A stretch of 17,484 nucleotides of DNA from Nitrosopumilales archaeon (GTDB lineage Archaea > Thermoproteota > Nitrososphaeria > Nitrososphaerales > Nitrosopumilaceae), in assembly GCA_016838795.1 (NCBI GenBank), contig JAEHKQ010000068.1, forward strand, positions 1-17,484, read 5' to 3'. The notes under the pieces were generated by a model. The model saw only the letters and a list, made by a program, of their open reading frames with translations. It was not told the origin of the DNA and made no database searches. This document shows positions 6,341-14,129 of the stretch, one piece after another (positions within the stretch are counted from its first letter, which is position 1; each line of letters begins with the position of its first letter). Both the position numbers and the translations under genes were made by a program.

Positions 6341-7549
6341 ATGAATCCATCCGTTGAAGAGATTGAAAAATGTCAGTCGGTACAAGGTAATGTAATTAGA
6401 AAGACGCCTTTATTTCACTCACCATATTTTAGTCAATTAATTAATTCTGAAATTTATTTTAAATCGGAGTTTCAACAAAAAACTGGCTCGTTTAAAGTTC
6501 GTGGCGCATATTATAAAATCAAATCATTGACCGAAGAGGAAAAAAAGAAAGGTGTTGTTGCAGCGTCTGCAGGAAATCATGCACAAGGTGTAGCTTTTGC
6601 TTCATCATTAGAAAAAATACCATGTACAATTGTAATGCCAAAACATGCATCACCAGCTAAAGTCGCAGCAACCAAAGGATACGGTGTAAATGTAATTTTA
6701 GAAGGAAATACTTATGATGAATCTTGGGCCAAAGCAAAAGAAATTTCTGAAAAAACTGGAGCAAAAATTATTCATGCATTTGATGATCCTCAAGTGATAG
6801 CTGCACAGGGGGTCATCGGTTTAGAAATTTTAGAAGACCTTCCAGATGTTGATGAGATCTATTTGCCAATAGGGGGAGGCGGTTTAGCTGCTGGTGTCTT
6901 AATTGCCGTAAAAACAAAAAATCCAAAAATAAAGATAGTTGGTGTACAATCAAAATCTTTTCCAGCAATGAAAGATTCGTTAGAATCAGGTTCACTTCAA
7001 ACAACAGGTGGTGCACGAACTATTGCAGATGGCATATCAGTGAAAAAACCAGGCTCATTAACATTTTCAATAGTCAAAGACTTAATTGATGATATCGTTT
7101 TGGTTGATGACTCACAAATAATCAAAGCAATGTTTTTGTTATTGGAGAGAGCAAAAATTGTCGTCGAACCAGCTGGCGCTGTTGGTTTAGCTTATTTACT
7201 TAATAACAAACCGTCCTCAAGGAAAAAAATTGTTACAATATTGGCAGGAGGAAATGTTGACATGTATTTATTAGGACAAATTGTCGATAAAGGACTTGTG
7301 GCGATGGGAAGATTGCTTAAGATATTCATTCTTTTGCCTGATAAGCCAGGAGCATTAAAAGAAGTGATAGATGAAATCACTGCCGCAAATGCAAACATTG
7401 TTGAAGTTGTTCACGATAGATTGAGTTTGGATATTAATGCTGGATCAGCTGGTGTTACTTTGAGTTTAGAAACAGAAGGAGAAAAAAGTACTCAGGAATT
7501 AATACAACGATTAAAAGATAAACAAATACAATTCAAATTAATGACGTAA
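6341..7549 (+). CDS. ilvA: Threonine ammonia-lyase with C-terminal ACT domain
   Basis: This PLP enzyme converts threonine to 2-oxobutanoate and ammonia, the entry to isoleucine synthesis. The 402-aa protein has the fold II PLP Lys52 in KTGSFKVRGAYY, the substrate loop ASAGNHAQGVA, and the phosphate-binding loop PIGGGGLAAG near 175-185. The core closes with TILAGGNVD. Residues from about 326 to the end form one ACT domain (FILLPDKPGALKEVIDEITA), typical of regulated enzymes of about 400 aa. Serine or other hydroxy amino acids remain possible substrates. The ATG at 6341 fits family alignments. A candidate RNA and a further 120 bp separate it from the upstream gene. It is convergent with purE, 3 bp apart. 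Confidence 0.93.
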   Translation: MNPSVEEIEKCQSVQGNVIRKTPLFHSPYFSQLINSEIYFKSEFQQKTGSFKVRGAYYKIKSLTEEEKKKGVVAASAGNHAQGVAFASSLEKIPCTIVMPKHASPAKVAATKGYGVNVILEGNTYDESWAKAKEISEKTGAKIIHAFDDPQVIAAQGVIGLEILEDLPDVDEIYLPIGGGGLAAGVLIAVKTKNPKIKIVGVQSKSFPAMKDSLESGSLQTTGGARTIADGISVKKPGSLTFSIVKDLIDDIVLVDDSQIIKAMFLLLERAKIVVEPAGAVGLAYLLNNKPSSRKKIVTILAGGNVDMYLLGQIVDKGLVAMGRLLKIFILLPDKPGALKEVIDEITAANANIVEVVHDRLSLDINAGSAGVTLSLETEGEKSTQELIQRLKDKQIQFKLMT

Positions 7550-7552
7550 TGT

Positions 7553-8128
7553 TCATTTGAACTTTTTTTTCACAAATTTACTTAATCCCTGTTTTTTGAG
7601 TAATTCTGATTCTTTTAAAACAGAATCATATTGATCTGATTTATGGTTTCTAAGTATCTTTTTTAAATCCACAAATTCGTTGGCAAGAATTTTCATTGCA
7701 TAAATTCCTGCGTTTGTAGCTTTATTGACTCCAACTGTAACTACGGGTGAGCCAGTAGGCATTTCAGATATTGATAACAAAGAATCTAATCCACCAAAGG
7801 CCGAGAATTTTGATTTTTCAGATTTTTGTTCAGATTTATCATTGTAAACTAGGATTGGCACCCCAATAACTGGAATAATAGTATGTGATGCAATCATTCC
7901 TGGCAAATGAGCTGCCCCCCCTGCACCAGCAATAATTACTTTAAACCCATTTTTTTCTGCATGTTTTGCATATTCTTCTAATCGAGATGGCGTTCTGTGT
8001 GCAGAAATAATTTGATCTTCATGTTTAATCTTGAATTTATCTAAAATTTCTGCAGATCCATGCATAATTCTGCTGTCAGAACTTGAGCCCATGATTATGC
8101 CAATTAGTGGTTTTTTTCTGTAACTCAC
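7553..8128 (-). CDS. purE: 5-(carboxyamino)imidazole ribonucleotide mutase PurE
   Basis: PurE turns N5-CAIR into CAIR in purine synthesis. The N-terminus PLIGIIMGSSSDSRIM, the catalytic His44 in ISAHRTP and IIAGAGGAAHLPGMIAS are all present, as is GGLDSLLSISEMPTGSPV. Relative to bacterial PurE there is an insertion of roughly ten charged residues after GVPILVY (DKSEQKSEKSK) and a basic C-terminal tail of about 30 residues. The frame could start at ATG 8203, but the extra 25 residues do not look like PurE, and a reverse-strand TATA-like TTATAGAT at 8157-8164 would fall inside them. I therefore prefer GTG 8128. It is divergent from purK, which acts in the previous step. Confidence 0.92.
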   Translation of the reverse strand: MSYRKKPLIGIIMGSSSDSRIMHGSAEILDKFKIKHEDQIISAHRTPSRLEEYAKHAEKNGFKVIIAGAGGAAHLPGMIASHTIIPVIGVPILVYNDKSEQKSEKSKFSAFGGLDSLLSISEMPTGSPVVTVGVNKATNAGIYAMKILANEFVDLKKILRNHKSDQYDSVLKESELLKKQGLSKFVKKKFK

Positions 8129-8156
8129 ATATTTCAAAAACAAAGAGCTGTTTTTA

Positions 8157-8189
8157 TCTATAACGAATTTTATTACAATTAAATTAATC
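8157..8189. promoter_or_regulatory. Divergent purE/purK promoter region
   Basis: TTATAGAT on the reverse strand (8157-8164) lies about 32 bp before the chosen purE start. ATTAAATTAAT on the forward strand (about 8178-8188) lies about 26 bp before the purK ATG. Two back-to-back TATA boxes only about 22 bp apart suggest the two genes are expressed together. This is inferred from spacing. Confidence 0.45.
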
Positions 8190-8208
8190 CAACGTAGTTG
8201 CATGACTC

Positions 8209-9354
8209 ATGGGAAAAGTTTTGGGAATTATTGGAGGTGGGCAACTGGGCATGATGCTTACAGAAGCAGCAAAAAAAATGCCCGAAGAGATTTCAAAAGT
8301 AATAGTGTTAGACCCCACTGAAAACTGTCCAGCAGCAAAAGTGGGCGCTCATCAAATTGTCGCTGATTTTAAAGATGAGAATGCAATTATTGATTTAGCA
8401 AATCAATCAGATATTCTTACCTATGAAATTGAATCAGGAAATAGTGTGGTTCTAAAATCTATAGAAGATAGGGTGGAGATTAATCCTTCTCCAGAAACTT
8501 TGCAAATAATTCAAGATAAATTGATTCAAAAAAAATTTCTTGCGAAAAATAATATTCCAGTTGTTGACTTTTTTGAAATTAAATCATTATCTGATTTAGA
8601 GAATAAAATTCCAAACTTTGGCTTCCCAGTTTTATTAAAGGTTAGAAGAGATGCTTATGATGGTAGAGGGAACATTAAGATTAATTCAGGATCTGAAGTA
8701 AAATTTGCTTATGATAGTTTTAATGGCAAATCATTATTTTTGGAAAAATTTATTGATTTTAAAATGGAAGTGTCTGTGATTGCAGCTCGAAACACAAAAG
8801 GAGAAATTACTAGTTATCCTGTAGTAGAAAACATTCATGAAGAAAATATTCTCCGAACTACAATTGCACCTGCAAGAGTTTCAGAAAATGTTGTAAATAA
8901 AGCAAAAGAGATTGCTGAAAAAACTATGCAAGTTCTAAAAGGCGCAGGGGTTTTTGGAATTGAAATGTTTGTAACAAAAGATGATAAAGTGTTAATCAAT
9001 GAAATTGCACCAAGAGTACACAATTCTGGACATCATACATTACAATCAAGTAAAACATCACAATTTGAACAGCACTTGAAAGCAATTTTAGGTTTAGAAT
9101 TAGGAAGTACTGAGTTGGTTCACAAAACAATCATGTACAACATTTTAGGACCTAAAGGATTTGAAGGAAAATACAAGCCAATTCAGATTGCCTCTGAAAA
9201 TGTTTTTCTCAAAATGTATGGCAAAGAAATCTCAAAACCAAAGCGAAAACTAGGCCATTTCAACGTAATTGGTACAAATGATCAAGAAAATATTGTAAGT
9301 TTGCTAGATAAAGTAAAACGAGTTAGTGATTCTATTATACTAGAGCCAATCTAA
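8209..9354 (+). CDS. purK: 5-(carboxyamino)imidazole ribonucleotide synthase PurK
   Basis: PurK uses ATP and bicarbonate to convert AIR into N5-CAIR, the substrate of PurE. The 381-aa ATP-grasp enzyme has the N-terminal GIIGGGQLGMML, the TYEIES segment, and the ATP-grasp core with VLLKVRRDAYDGRGN. FLEKFIDFKMEVSVIAAR follows, then INEIAPRVHNSGHHTLQ, the conserved metal/substrate region. SQFEQHLKAILG and a C-terminal HFNVIG complete it. The ATG at 8209 gives the standard N-terminus, and a TATA-like box 26 bp upstream suggests a leaderless message. Divergent from purE. Its stop directly abuts the stop of the convergent DedA gene. Confidence 0.95.
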   Translation: MGKVLGIIGGGQLGMMLTEAAKKMPEEISKVIVLDPTENCPAAKVGAHQIVADFKDENAIIDLANQSDILTYEIESGNSVVLKSIEDRVEINPSPETLQIIQDKLIQKKFLAKNNIPVVDFFEIKSLSDLENKIPNFGFPVLLKVRRDAYDGRGNIKINSGSEVKFAYDSFNGKSLFLEKFIDFKMEVSVIAARNTKGEITSYPVVENIHEENILRTTIAPARVSENVVNKAKEIAEKTMQVLKGAGVFGIEMFVTKDDKVLINEIAPRVHNSGHHTLQSSKTSQFEQHLKAILGLELGSTELVHKTIMYNILGPKGFEGKYKPIQIASENVFLKMYGKEISKPKRKLGHFNVIGTNDQENIVSLLDKVKRVSDSIILEPI

Positions 9355-9882
9355 TTAAAAAAAATCAATTGTGGATACGCCAAAATAATAACCTGCGGCA
9401 GTTAGTGCTACACTCCATGTACATGATCCAATAAAAGTATAAAGTAAAAACTTTGGAAATTTCATATTTAAAATTCCTGCAGGAATTGATACTAATTCTC
9501 GTAACCCAGGAACTAGTCGTCCAAATAAAACTGTCTTATCACCATATTTTGCAAACCATTTTTCAGCTTTTTCAATTTGTTTTTCTTTAATTCTAAAATA
9601 TTTTGCAAATTTTATAACTCCTGGGCGTCCTAGCTTTAACGCAATTAAATAAATCACAATTGCACCAAGAGTTGTACCTAATCCACCAACAATTCCAACA
9701 CCTAGTACATGAAAAACTGACATTTCATTTTGCAGTACAGCATAACCAGCTAACGGAAACACTACTTCACTAGGAATTGGAGGAAATACTGTTTCAATTA
9801 ATGCAGCCAAAAAAACGCCTGGATAAAGATTCTCAGTAACTAAGTTTAGTACCCATTGAATTAAAGATTCGATTTCGTTCAA
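9355..9882 (-). CDS. DedA / VTT-domain membrane protein
   Basis: The 175-aa integral membrane protein belongs to the DedA (SNARE-associated, VTT) family, linked to lipid scrambling or transport and membrane homeostasis in other organisms. Signature parts are the ETVFPPIPSEVVFPLAGY re-entrant segment near 30-47 and the GRLVPGLRELVSIPAG motif near 122-137. About four to five hydrophobic spans are visible. The substrate is unknown. The start is TTG 9882, whose bases overlap the TGA of the upstream zinc micro-protein gene (TTGA), so translation is coupled. It is the last gene of a three-gene minus-strand operon (10425 to 9355). Confidence 0.92.
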   Translation of the reverse strand: MNEIESLIQWVLNLVTENLYPGVFLAALIETVFPPIPSEVVFPLAGYAVLQNEMSVFHVLGVGIVGGLGTTLGAIVIYLIALKLGRPGVIKFAKYFRIKEKQIEKAEKWFAKYGDKTVLFGRLVPGLRELVSIPAGILNMKFPKFLLYTFIGSCTWSVALTAAGYYFGVSTIDFF

Positions 9883-10010
9883 TTAGATTCTGGCTCCGTT
9901 AAATAATAATGAAGTTCAGTGTAACAGCCTTCGCAATATTCTTCAAATTCAGTATGTTCGCAATCATAAACTTTGGGCACTTCATTATCACATTTTTTAC
10001 ATTTTGGCAC
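9879..10010 (-). CDS. 43-aa Cys-rich zinc-binding micro-protein
   Basis: GTG 10010 to TGA 9879-9881 encodes 43 residues starting M-P-K-C-K-K-C. Two CxxC knuckles (CKKC and CEGC) plus another Cys and His in YDCEHTEFEEYC make a treble-clef or zinc-ribbon fold likely. The body is strongly acidic. The gene sits 13 bp after the 4-TM protein gene and overlaps the DedA start by 4 bp, so it is very likely part of that operon. Its partner and role are unknown. It is too short for most automatic gene lists. Confidence 0.75.
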   Translation of the reverse strand: MPKCKKCDNEVPKVYDCEHTEFEEYCEGCYTELHYYLTEPESN

Positions 10011-10023
10011 GATGATGATTTGT

Positions 10024-10425
10024 TTAGGATTTTTTTATCTTTATGGCACCTAATGCAGTAAGGACTGCGCCAATTCCAATCAAACCGCCACCTTCACCAG
10101 CCATTCTTGCAATGTTTTCAGCCTCGCCTGCACCTACAATGAAAACTGCACCACCAATAATTACCAAAATCCCTGCAACAATGATTAAACCTCCCAATGG
10201 CTTTGATGGCTCTTTTCTTGAGATAAAATAAGCAACAAATGAGAGAATAATCGGTGGAGTTCCAAATCCTATTCCTCTAGCCATGGCATCTAAAGGCAAA
10301 AAACCTTCACCGGCAGTAGTTCCACCTGCAGCCACATCAGCACCATAGATTACCAATAATGCCACAGAAATTCCTGCCAAGATCAATGAAGCTGTTAATG
10401 CCATAATCGACAAAATTTTTTGCAT
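10024..10425 (-). CDS. Small membrane protein, about four TM segments
   Basis: The 133-aa protein has hydrophobic spans at about 6-28, 55-69, 77-99 and 112-128. The C-terminal half is rich in Gly, Ala and Ile (LGGLIIVAGILVIIGGAVFI). A loop near 30-50 is Gly/Thr-rich, and the tail is basic (KIKKS), suggesting a cytoplasmic C-terminus. The first span could also serve as a signal anchor. I recognise no family. It heads the operon with the zinc micro-protein and DedA genes, so a membrane-related role is reasonable. The region upstream is shared with the divergent nucleotidyltransferase gene and contains AT-rich TATA-like sequence. Confidence 0.75.
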   Translation of the reverse strand: MQKILSIMALTASLILAGISVALLVIYGADVAAGGTTAGEGFLPLDAMARGIGFGTPPIILSFVAYFISRKEPSKPLGGLIIVAGILVIIGGAVFIVGAGEAENIARMAGEGGGLIGIGAVLTALGAIKIKKS

Positions 10426-10531
10426 TATATAATTTTATTATAATTTGGGATCAAATTGGCATCACATTAGCTAAATTTTTGATTACAAACAATTCGATAA
10501 GTTTGAATTTGATTTATTTTTCAAAGATTAC

Positions 10532-11200
10532 ATGAAAGCAGTAATTCTAGCTGGAGGGCAAGGAACTAGATTAAAACCAATAACAGACTATATTCCAAAA
10601 CCTCTGATTCCAATTAACAATACTCCAATACTAGAATGGCAGATCAGATATTTGAAAAAATTTGGAATCAATGACATCATAATTTGCACTGGATACAAAA
10701 CTGATCAAATTGAAAACTTTCTCAACAAAAAAGATTTGGGGGTGAAGGTACGTTTTTCCATTGAAAAAACTCCATTAGGAACTGGAGGGGCTTTGAAAAA
10801 AATTGCTCCATTAATAAAAGAAAAATCCTTTTTGGTGTTTAATGGAGATACAATAACTAACATAAATCTAAAAAAAATGCTAGCTAAAACAAACACAATT
10901 GCAGCAATTGAGCTAAGAACTAAATTTGGAATAATAGAAACAGCAGATGGCAAAGTAAAAAAATTCATAGAAAAAAAAGAAATTGCAAACGTTTGGATGA
11001 ATGCAGGAATATATCATCTTGATAAAAAAATTCTAAAAGATTTACCTGTAAAAGGAAATATTGAAAGTACGACTTTTCCAAAATACGCACGTAATGGAAA
11101 GTTGAATTTTATTAAATTTAAAAATGTAAAATGGTACTCAATTGATTCCTATAAAGATATAGAAGATTGTTCAAAAGAAGTTGAGAAAATTATAAAATAA
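10532..11200 (+). CDS. NDP-sugar pyrophosphorylase (sugar-phosphate nucleotidyltransferase)
   Basis: The 222-aa single-domain enzyme joins a nucleoside triphosphate to a sugar 1-phosphate. The N-terminus has AVILAGGQGTRLKPIT with the G-G-x-G-T-R nucleotide loop at residues 8-13, followed by PKPLIPINNTPILEWQI with the catalytic Lys23. TPLGTGGALK is the base-binding motif and FNGDTI holds the metal-binding Asp106. VWMNAGIYHL and KWYSIDSYKDIED follow. There is no C-terminal left-handed helix domain, so it resembles the short mannose-1-phosphate guanylyltransferase-like enzymes. The exact sugar cannot be told. A hairpin at 11211-11227 follows the gene. Confidence 0.9.
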   Translation: MKAVILAGGQGTRLKPITDYIPKPLIPINNTPILEWQIRYLKKFGINDIIICTGYKTDQIENFLNKKDLGVKVRFSIEKTPLGTGGALKKIAPLIKEKSFLVFNGDTITNINLKKMLAKTNTIAAIELRTKFGIIETADGKVKKFIEKKEIANVWMNAGIYHLDKKILKDLPVKGNIESTTFPKYARNGKLNFIKFKNVKWYSIDSYKDIEDCSKEVEKIIK

Positions 11201-11210
11201 TACAAAAAAT

Positions 11211-11227
11211 TTGCTCAGCCTGAGCAA
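11211..11227 (+). terminator. Hairpin after the nucleotidyltransferase gene
   Basis: TTGCTCA and TGAGCAA form a perfect 7-bp inverted repeat around a GCC loop, 11 bp after the stop codon. No long T run follows, so termination is only one possibility; an RNA-processing or protein-binding site is another. It stands 9 bp before a second perfect inverted repeat. Confidence 0.4.
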
Positions 11228-11236
11228 TAGTTAAAC

Positions 11237-11256
11237 TAGAATAGGCATCTATTCTA
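11237..11256. promoter_or_regulatory. Perfect inverted repeat, likely operator of the LLM-thiolase operon
   Basis: TAGAATAG and CTATTCTA form an 8-bp perfect inverted repeat around GCAT. It ends 8 bp before the ATG at 11265 and overlaps the 3' edge of a TATA-like GTTAAACTA (about 11230-11238). With a leaderless message, this dyad lies between the TATA box and the transcription start, where a dimeric repressor would block initiation. Operator function is inferred from position and symmetry. Confidence 0.5.
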
Positions 11257-11264
11257 ACAAGGTT

Positions 11265-12227
11265 ATGCGGATTGCATATAGTTTGGGATCATTACTAACA
11301 GTTAATGATGTTTTAGATTGTGCTGATCATCTTTCGCAATATAATCCTGACACAATTTGGATTCCTGAAACATGGGGAATGGAAAATTTTTCTATGCTGA
11401 GCGCGCTCTCTCAAAAAACAAAAGCCAAAATTGGCTCATCAATTATCAATATCTATTCCCGTAGTCCATCTCTCATTGCAATGGGTGCAGCAACGATTGA
11501 TACTATATCTGATGGAAGATTAATTCTTGGGCTTGGAACAAGCAGTACACCAATTGTTGAAAATTTTCATGGTTATCAATTTGAAAAGCCAGTATCCAGA
11601 ATGAGAGAATATGTCGAAATCATCAGGTTAATCTTATCTCATAAACCAGTAAATTATAATGGAAATTTTTTCAAACTAAAAGATTTTTCTTTATTAATAA
11701 AACCACCACGAAGTAATATCCCAATTTATCTTGCTGCAATTAATGAAAAAATGATTCAATTAAGTTTGGAAATTGCTAATGGTGTCATCTTCTTTTTAAG
11801 ACCAATTTCAGAGTTACATGATACTATTCAAAAAATAAAAAATAAAATTGATACGGCTTGTCAACTAATTACATGTGTATCACTTGATTCGGAAAAAGCT
11901 ATAACTCGTGCAAAACAAACAATAGCATTTTATGTTTCTGTCGGTAAAATTTACAGAGAATTTTTGGCAAAAAATGGGTTTCAAAATGAAACAAATGAAA
12001 TTTTTAATGAGTTTAAAAAATCTGGATTCCAAAAAAATTATGAGTTGGTATCCAATTCTATGTTAAATTCATTAGCCATTTGTGGAACTCCTGAGGAATC
12101 TATTAAAAAACTTAAGAAATTTCAAGAAACTGGTTTAGACATGCCTATTATTCAGTTTAATCCAATTGGTGATGTAAAAGAATCCTTCAAATTGCTTACT
12201 TCAACAATTTCAGAGGGAATAAATTGA
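11265..12227 (+). CDS. LLM-class (luciferase-like, F420/flavin-dependent) oxidoreductase
   Basis: The 320-aa TIM-barrel protein belongs to the bacterial-luciferase-like monooxygenase/F420-dependent oxidoreductase superfamily. Visible family features are the N-terminal strand RIAYSLGSLL, DTIWIPETWG, IGSSIINIYSRSPSLIAMGA, and SDGRLILGLGTSSTPIVENF. MREYVEIIRLILS, the IPIYLAAINEKMI strand, and CGTPEESIKKLKKFQETGLD follow. In archaea such enzymes usually use coenzyme F420, which thaumarchaea make; the cofactor is inferred. Homology to methylenetetrahydromethanopterin reductase is only at superfamily level. It is the first gene of a tight operon; its stop overlaps the thiolase start by 4 bp. A perfect inverted repeat lies in its promoter. 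Confidence 0.9.
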   Translation: MRIAYSLGSLLTVNDVLDCADHLSQYNPDTIWIPETWGMENFSMLSALSQKTKAKIGSSIINIYSRSPSLIAMGAATIDTISDGRLILGLGTSSTPIVENFHGYQFEKPVSRMREYVEIIRLILSHKPVNYNGNFFKLKDFSLLIKPPRSNIPIYLAAINEKMIQLSLEIANGVIFFLRPISELHDTIQKIKNKIDTACQLITCVSLDSEKAITRAKQTIAFYVSVGKIYREFLAKNGFQNETNEIFNEFKKSGFQKNYELVSNSMLNSLAICGTPEESIKKLKKFQETGLDMPIIQFNPIGDVKESFKLLTSTISEGIN

Positions 12228-13333
12228 AACAAGTAGCAATTACGAATTTTGGCAATACAAAATTTTCACGTGATGACATCACAATAGAATCATCATTACT
12301 ATCTGCAACAAAATCACTTTTTGATCAAACACCAAATTTGACTCAAAAAGATATTGATGTTGTCTTAGTATCTACAAATGAGAATTCAAAATATCTATCA
12401 GCTATTCTTTCTGAACTCTCAGGTATAGCCCCCAAAATTTCACATACTGTAGAAAATCTATGTAGTTCTGGAACAAATGCGATAGTATCTGCGTATTCCT
12501 ACATAGCTTCTGGATTGGGAAATGTAGCATTAGTAGTTGGTGGTGACAGATATGATTCTCCTGGGCAAATTTTAGAATGGGATAAATCAAGAGGGGAGTA
12601 CAGACATCCAATTTTTTGGGCTACCCTTTTTACTAAATCATACAAAAGAAAATACAATGTTTCTGCAGAAAATTTGGCCATGGTTTCTGTTAAAAATCAT
12701 AGAAATGCGAAAGATAACCCAAATGCATACTCAAACAAAACATATACTATTGACGATGTTTTAAATTCAAAAAATCTTACCGAGGATTTAAGAATTTTAG
12801 ATTGTTCTCGTCCTTGTACTGGTAGTTCAGCTGTTTTATTAACATCAGAAAATTTCGCAAAGAAATTTTCTGATACGCCAGTTTGGTTAAAAGGCATTGG
12901 CCAAAAGACCACATCAGCAAGTTTTACAAAAAATCCAAATTTCACTCAAATGAACTCAACTAAAGAGGCTGCAAAAATAGCTTTTGGTATGTCTAAACTC
13001 ACTTCAGCTGATGTTGATGTAGTTGAAATCCATGATGCGTTTTCTGTCTGTGAGCCAATGATTTTAGAAGATCTCAATTTTGCAAAAAAAGGCGAGGGTT
13101 TGTTACTTTCAAAAAATATGTATGATACATTTGATAGGAAAATCAACCCTCGTGGTGGGTTGATTGGAACTGGTCATCCTCTAGGTGCTACTGGAGTATC
13201 ACAAACAGTAGAAGTTGTTCAACAAATTCAAGGTAAGGCAGAAAAACGCCAAATAGAAAATGCCAATATTGGGTTAGTGCATAATATGTCTGCAGCAGCA
13301 ACTTCATCTACCGTCTTGTTACTTGAATCATGA
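12224..13333 (+). CDS. Thiolase (SCP2-type acetyl-CoA acetyltransferase-like)
   Basis: The 369-aa protein belongs to the thiolase superfamily, whose members make or cleave beta-ketoacyl-CoA. The nucleophile is Cys80 in VENLCSSGTNAI. His270 lies in VEIHDAFSVCEP, and His318 in the GGLIGTGHPLGATG active-site loop. The late signature has His353 in LVHNMSAAAT, as in SCP-x/archaeal thiolases, not the C-x-G of degradative thiolases. The start is TTG 12224, with GAGGG at 12212-12216 as a ribosome-binding site. The stop overlaps the DUF35 gene start (ATGA). Archaeal thiolases of this group form a complex with a DUF35 protein and often with HMG-CoA synthase. No HMG-CoA synthase is seen here, so the substrate is uncertain. 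Confidence 0.92.
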   Translation: MKQVAITNFGNTKFSRDDITIESSLLSATKSLFDQTPNLTQKDIDVVLVSTNENSKYLSAILSELSGIAPKISHTVENLCSSGTNAIVSAYSYIASGLGNVALVVGGDRYDSPGQILEWDKSRGEYRHPIFWATLFTKSYKRKYNVSAENLAMVSVKNHRNAKDNPNAYSNKTYTIDDVLNSKNLTEDLRILDCSRPCTGSSAVLLTSENFAKKFSDTPVWLKGIGQKTTSASFTKNPNFTQMNSTKEAAKIAFGMSKLTSADVDVVEIHDAFSVCEPMILEDLNFAKKGEGLLLSKNMYDTFDRKINPRGGLIGTGHPLGATGVSQTVEVVQQIQGKAEKRQIENANIGLVHNMSAAATSSTVLLLES

Positions 13334-13653
13334 ATTTTGAATCTGAATTAAAGAAAGGAAATTTTGTAATTGGTACCTGTACTGATTGTGATAGAGTAGT
13401 TTGGCCTCCAAGTAATTTGTGTAATTCTTGTTTTGGGAAAATCACTTGGAAAAAGGCCTCATTAATGGGCAAACTTATTGAATATTCAAAAAAAAATGAT
13501 ATGGATTTTTGTCTAGCTGAATTTGAAAATGGTATTAGAATTATGGGGGACCTTATTTTAAAATCAAAAAAACCTGAAATTGGCGCTCAAATCAAATTGG
13601 AAAAATGTGGAATTAGTGATGGGGGTTATAGCTTTGTAATGAGTTTAATATGA
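13330..13653 (+). CDS. DUF35 zinc-ribbon / OB-fold acyl-CoA-binding partner of thiolase
   Basis: The 107-aa protein has an N-terminal rubredoxin-like zinc knuckle with Cys17, Cys20, Cys31 and Cys34 (GTCTDC and LCNSC). An OB-fold follows (residues about 45-107: GKLIEYSKK, GIRIMGDLIL, IGAQIKLEKC). This is the DUF35 architecture. In archaeal thiolase/HMG-CoA synthase complexes the DUF35 protein bridges the enzymes and holds the CoA substrate. It overlaps the thiolase gene by 4 bp, so the two are surely made together. At 107 aa it is slightly short for the family but has both domains. It is the last gene of the operon. Confidence 0.92.
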   Translation: MNFESELKKGNFVIGTCTDCDRVVWPPSNLCNSCFGKITWKKASLMGKLIEYSKKNDMDFCLAEFENGIRIMGDLILKSKKPEIGAQIKLEKCGISDGGYSFVMSLI

Positions 13654-13693
13654 AAAGTTATAGTTATTAGACAGTTTGAGCATATTTTAGCCA

Positions 13694-13963
13694 TTGTCCA
13701 GACAAAATCTAAGATCGAAAGAATCCTATCTTGAAAAACTGTCTGGAATGGCAGATAGTACAAAACAAAATTTCAAAGCTACATACGAATCATTTGATAA
13801 GTTCTGTCAGGAAAAATATAATCACACTGCAGAAGAAAAGATATTAGAAATCCCACAGGATGAAGATTTAGAATACGAGGTTTTGCAAGCTTGGGTAAAT
13901 TGGTTGGGTAGGAACAACATCATACCATCAACAGTACATACCAAGTTTAGTTCTTGGTGGTGA
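13694..13963 (+). pseudogene. Tyrosine recombinase (phage integrase), N-terminal fragment
   Basis: The 89-codon frame from TTG 13694 matches the SAM-like core-binding domain of thaumarchaeal tyrosine recombinases: LEKLSGMADSTKQNFKATYE, FDKFCQEKY, VLQAWVNWLGRNNIIPSTVH, TKFSS. It then meets TGA at 13961-13963. The catalytic domain with its R-H-R-Y residues is absent. From about 13950 the DNA switches to a secreted-protein sequence in a different frame, so the gene was cut by recombination or deletion. The 5' end seems intact: a TAG precedes the TTG, and GTTATTAGA at about 13662-13670 could be a TATA box. A fragment of this size could remain after insertion of an SSV-type element into its own integrase gene, but that is speculative. 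Confidence 0.75.
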
Positions 13964-14129
13964 CTTTGGTCTCAAGAAAACGGGAGGATTAGTTGGTATA
14001 CCACCATCATATAGTACAACATTTGCCGAAAATGAATATCCAATATCAATCGGTGACACTAAATTCAAACAACCTCAATTAGCATTCGCTGTTCCAACTA
14101 CCGTTATAGAAACTGGCAAGCCCGTACAA

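Noticed and set aside
8129..8203. 25-residue N-terminal extension of PurE
   Set aside because: The residues are hydrophobic and unlike PurE, and the stretch holds a well-placed TATA box for a start at 8128.
12402..13146. Several minus-strand open frames inside the thiolase gene
   Set aside because: The plus-strand thiolase is complete with all catalytic residues; the others have no protein-like features and are shadows.
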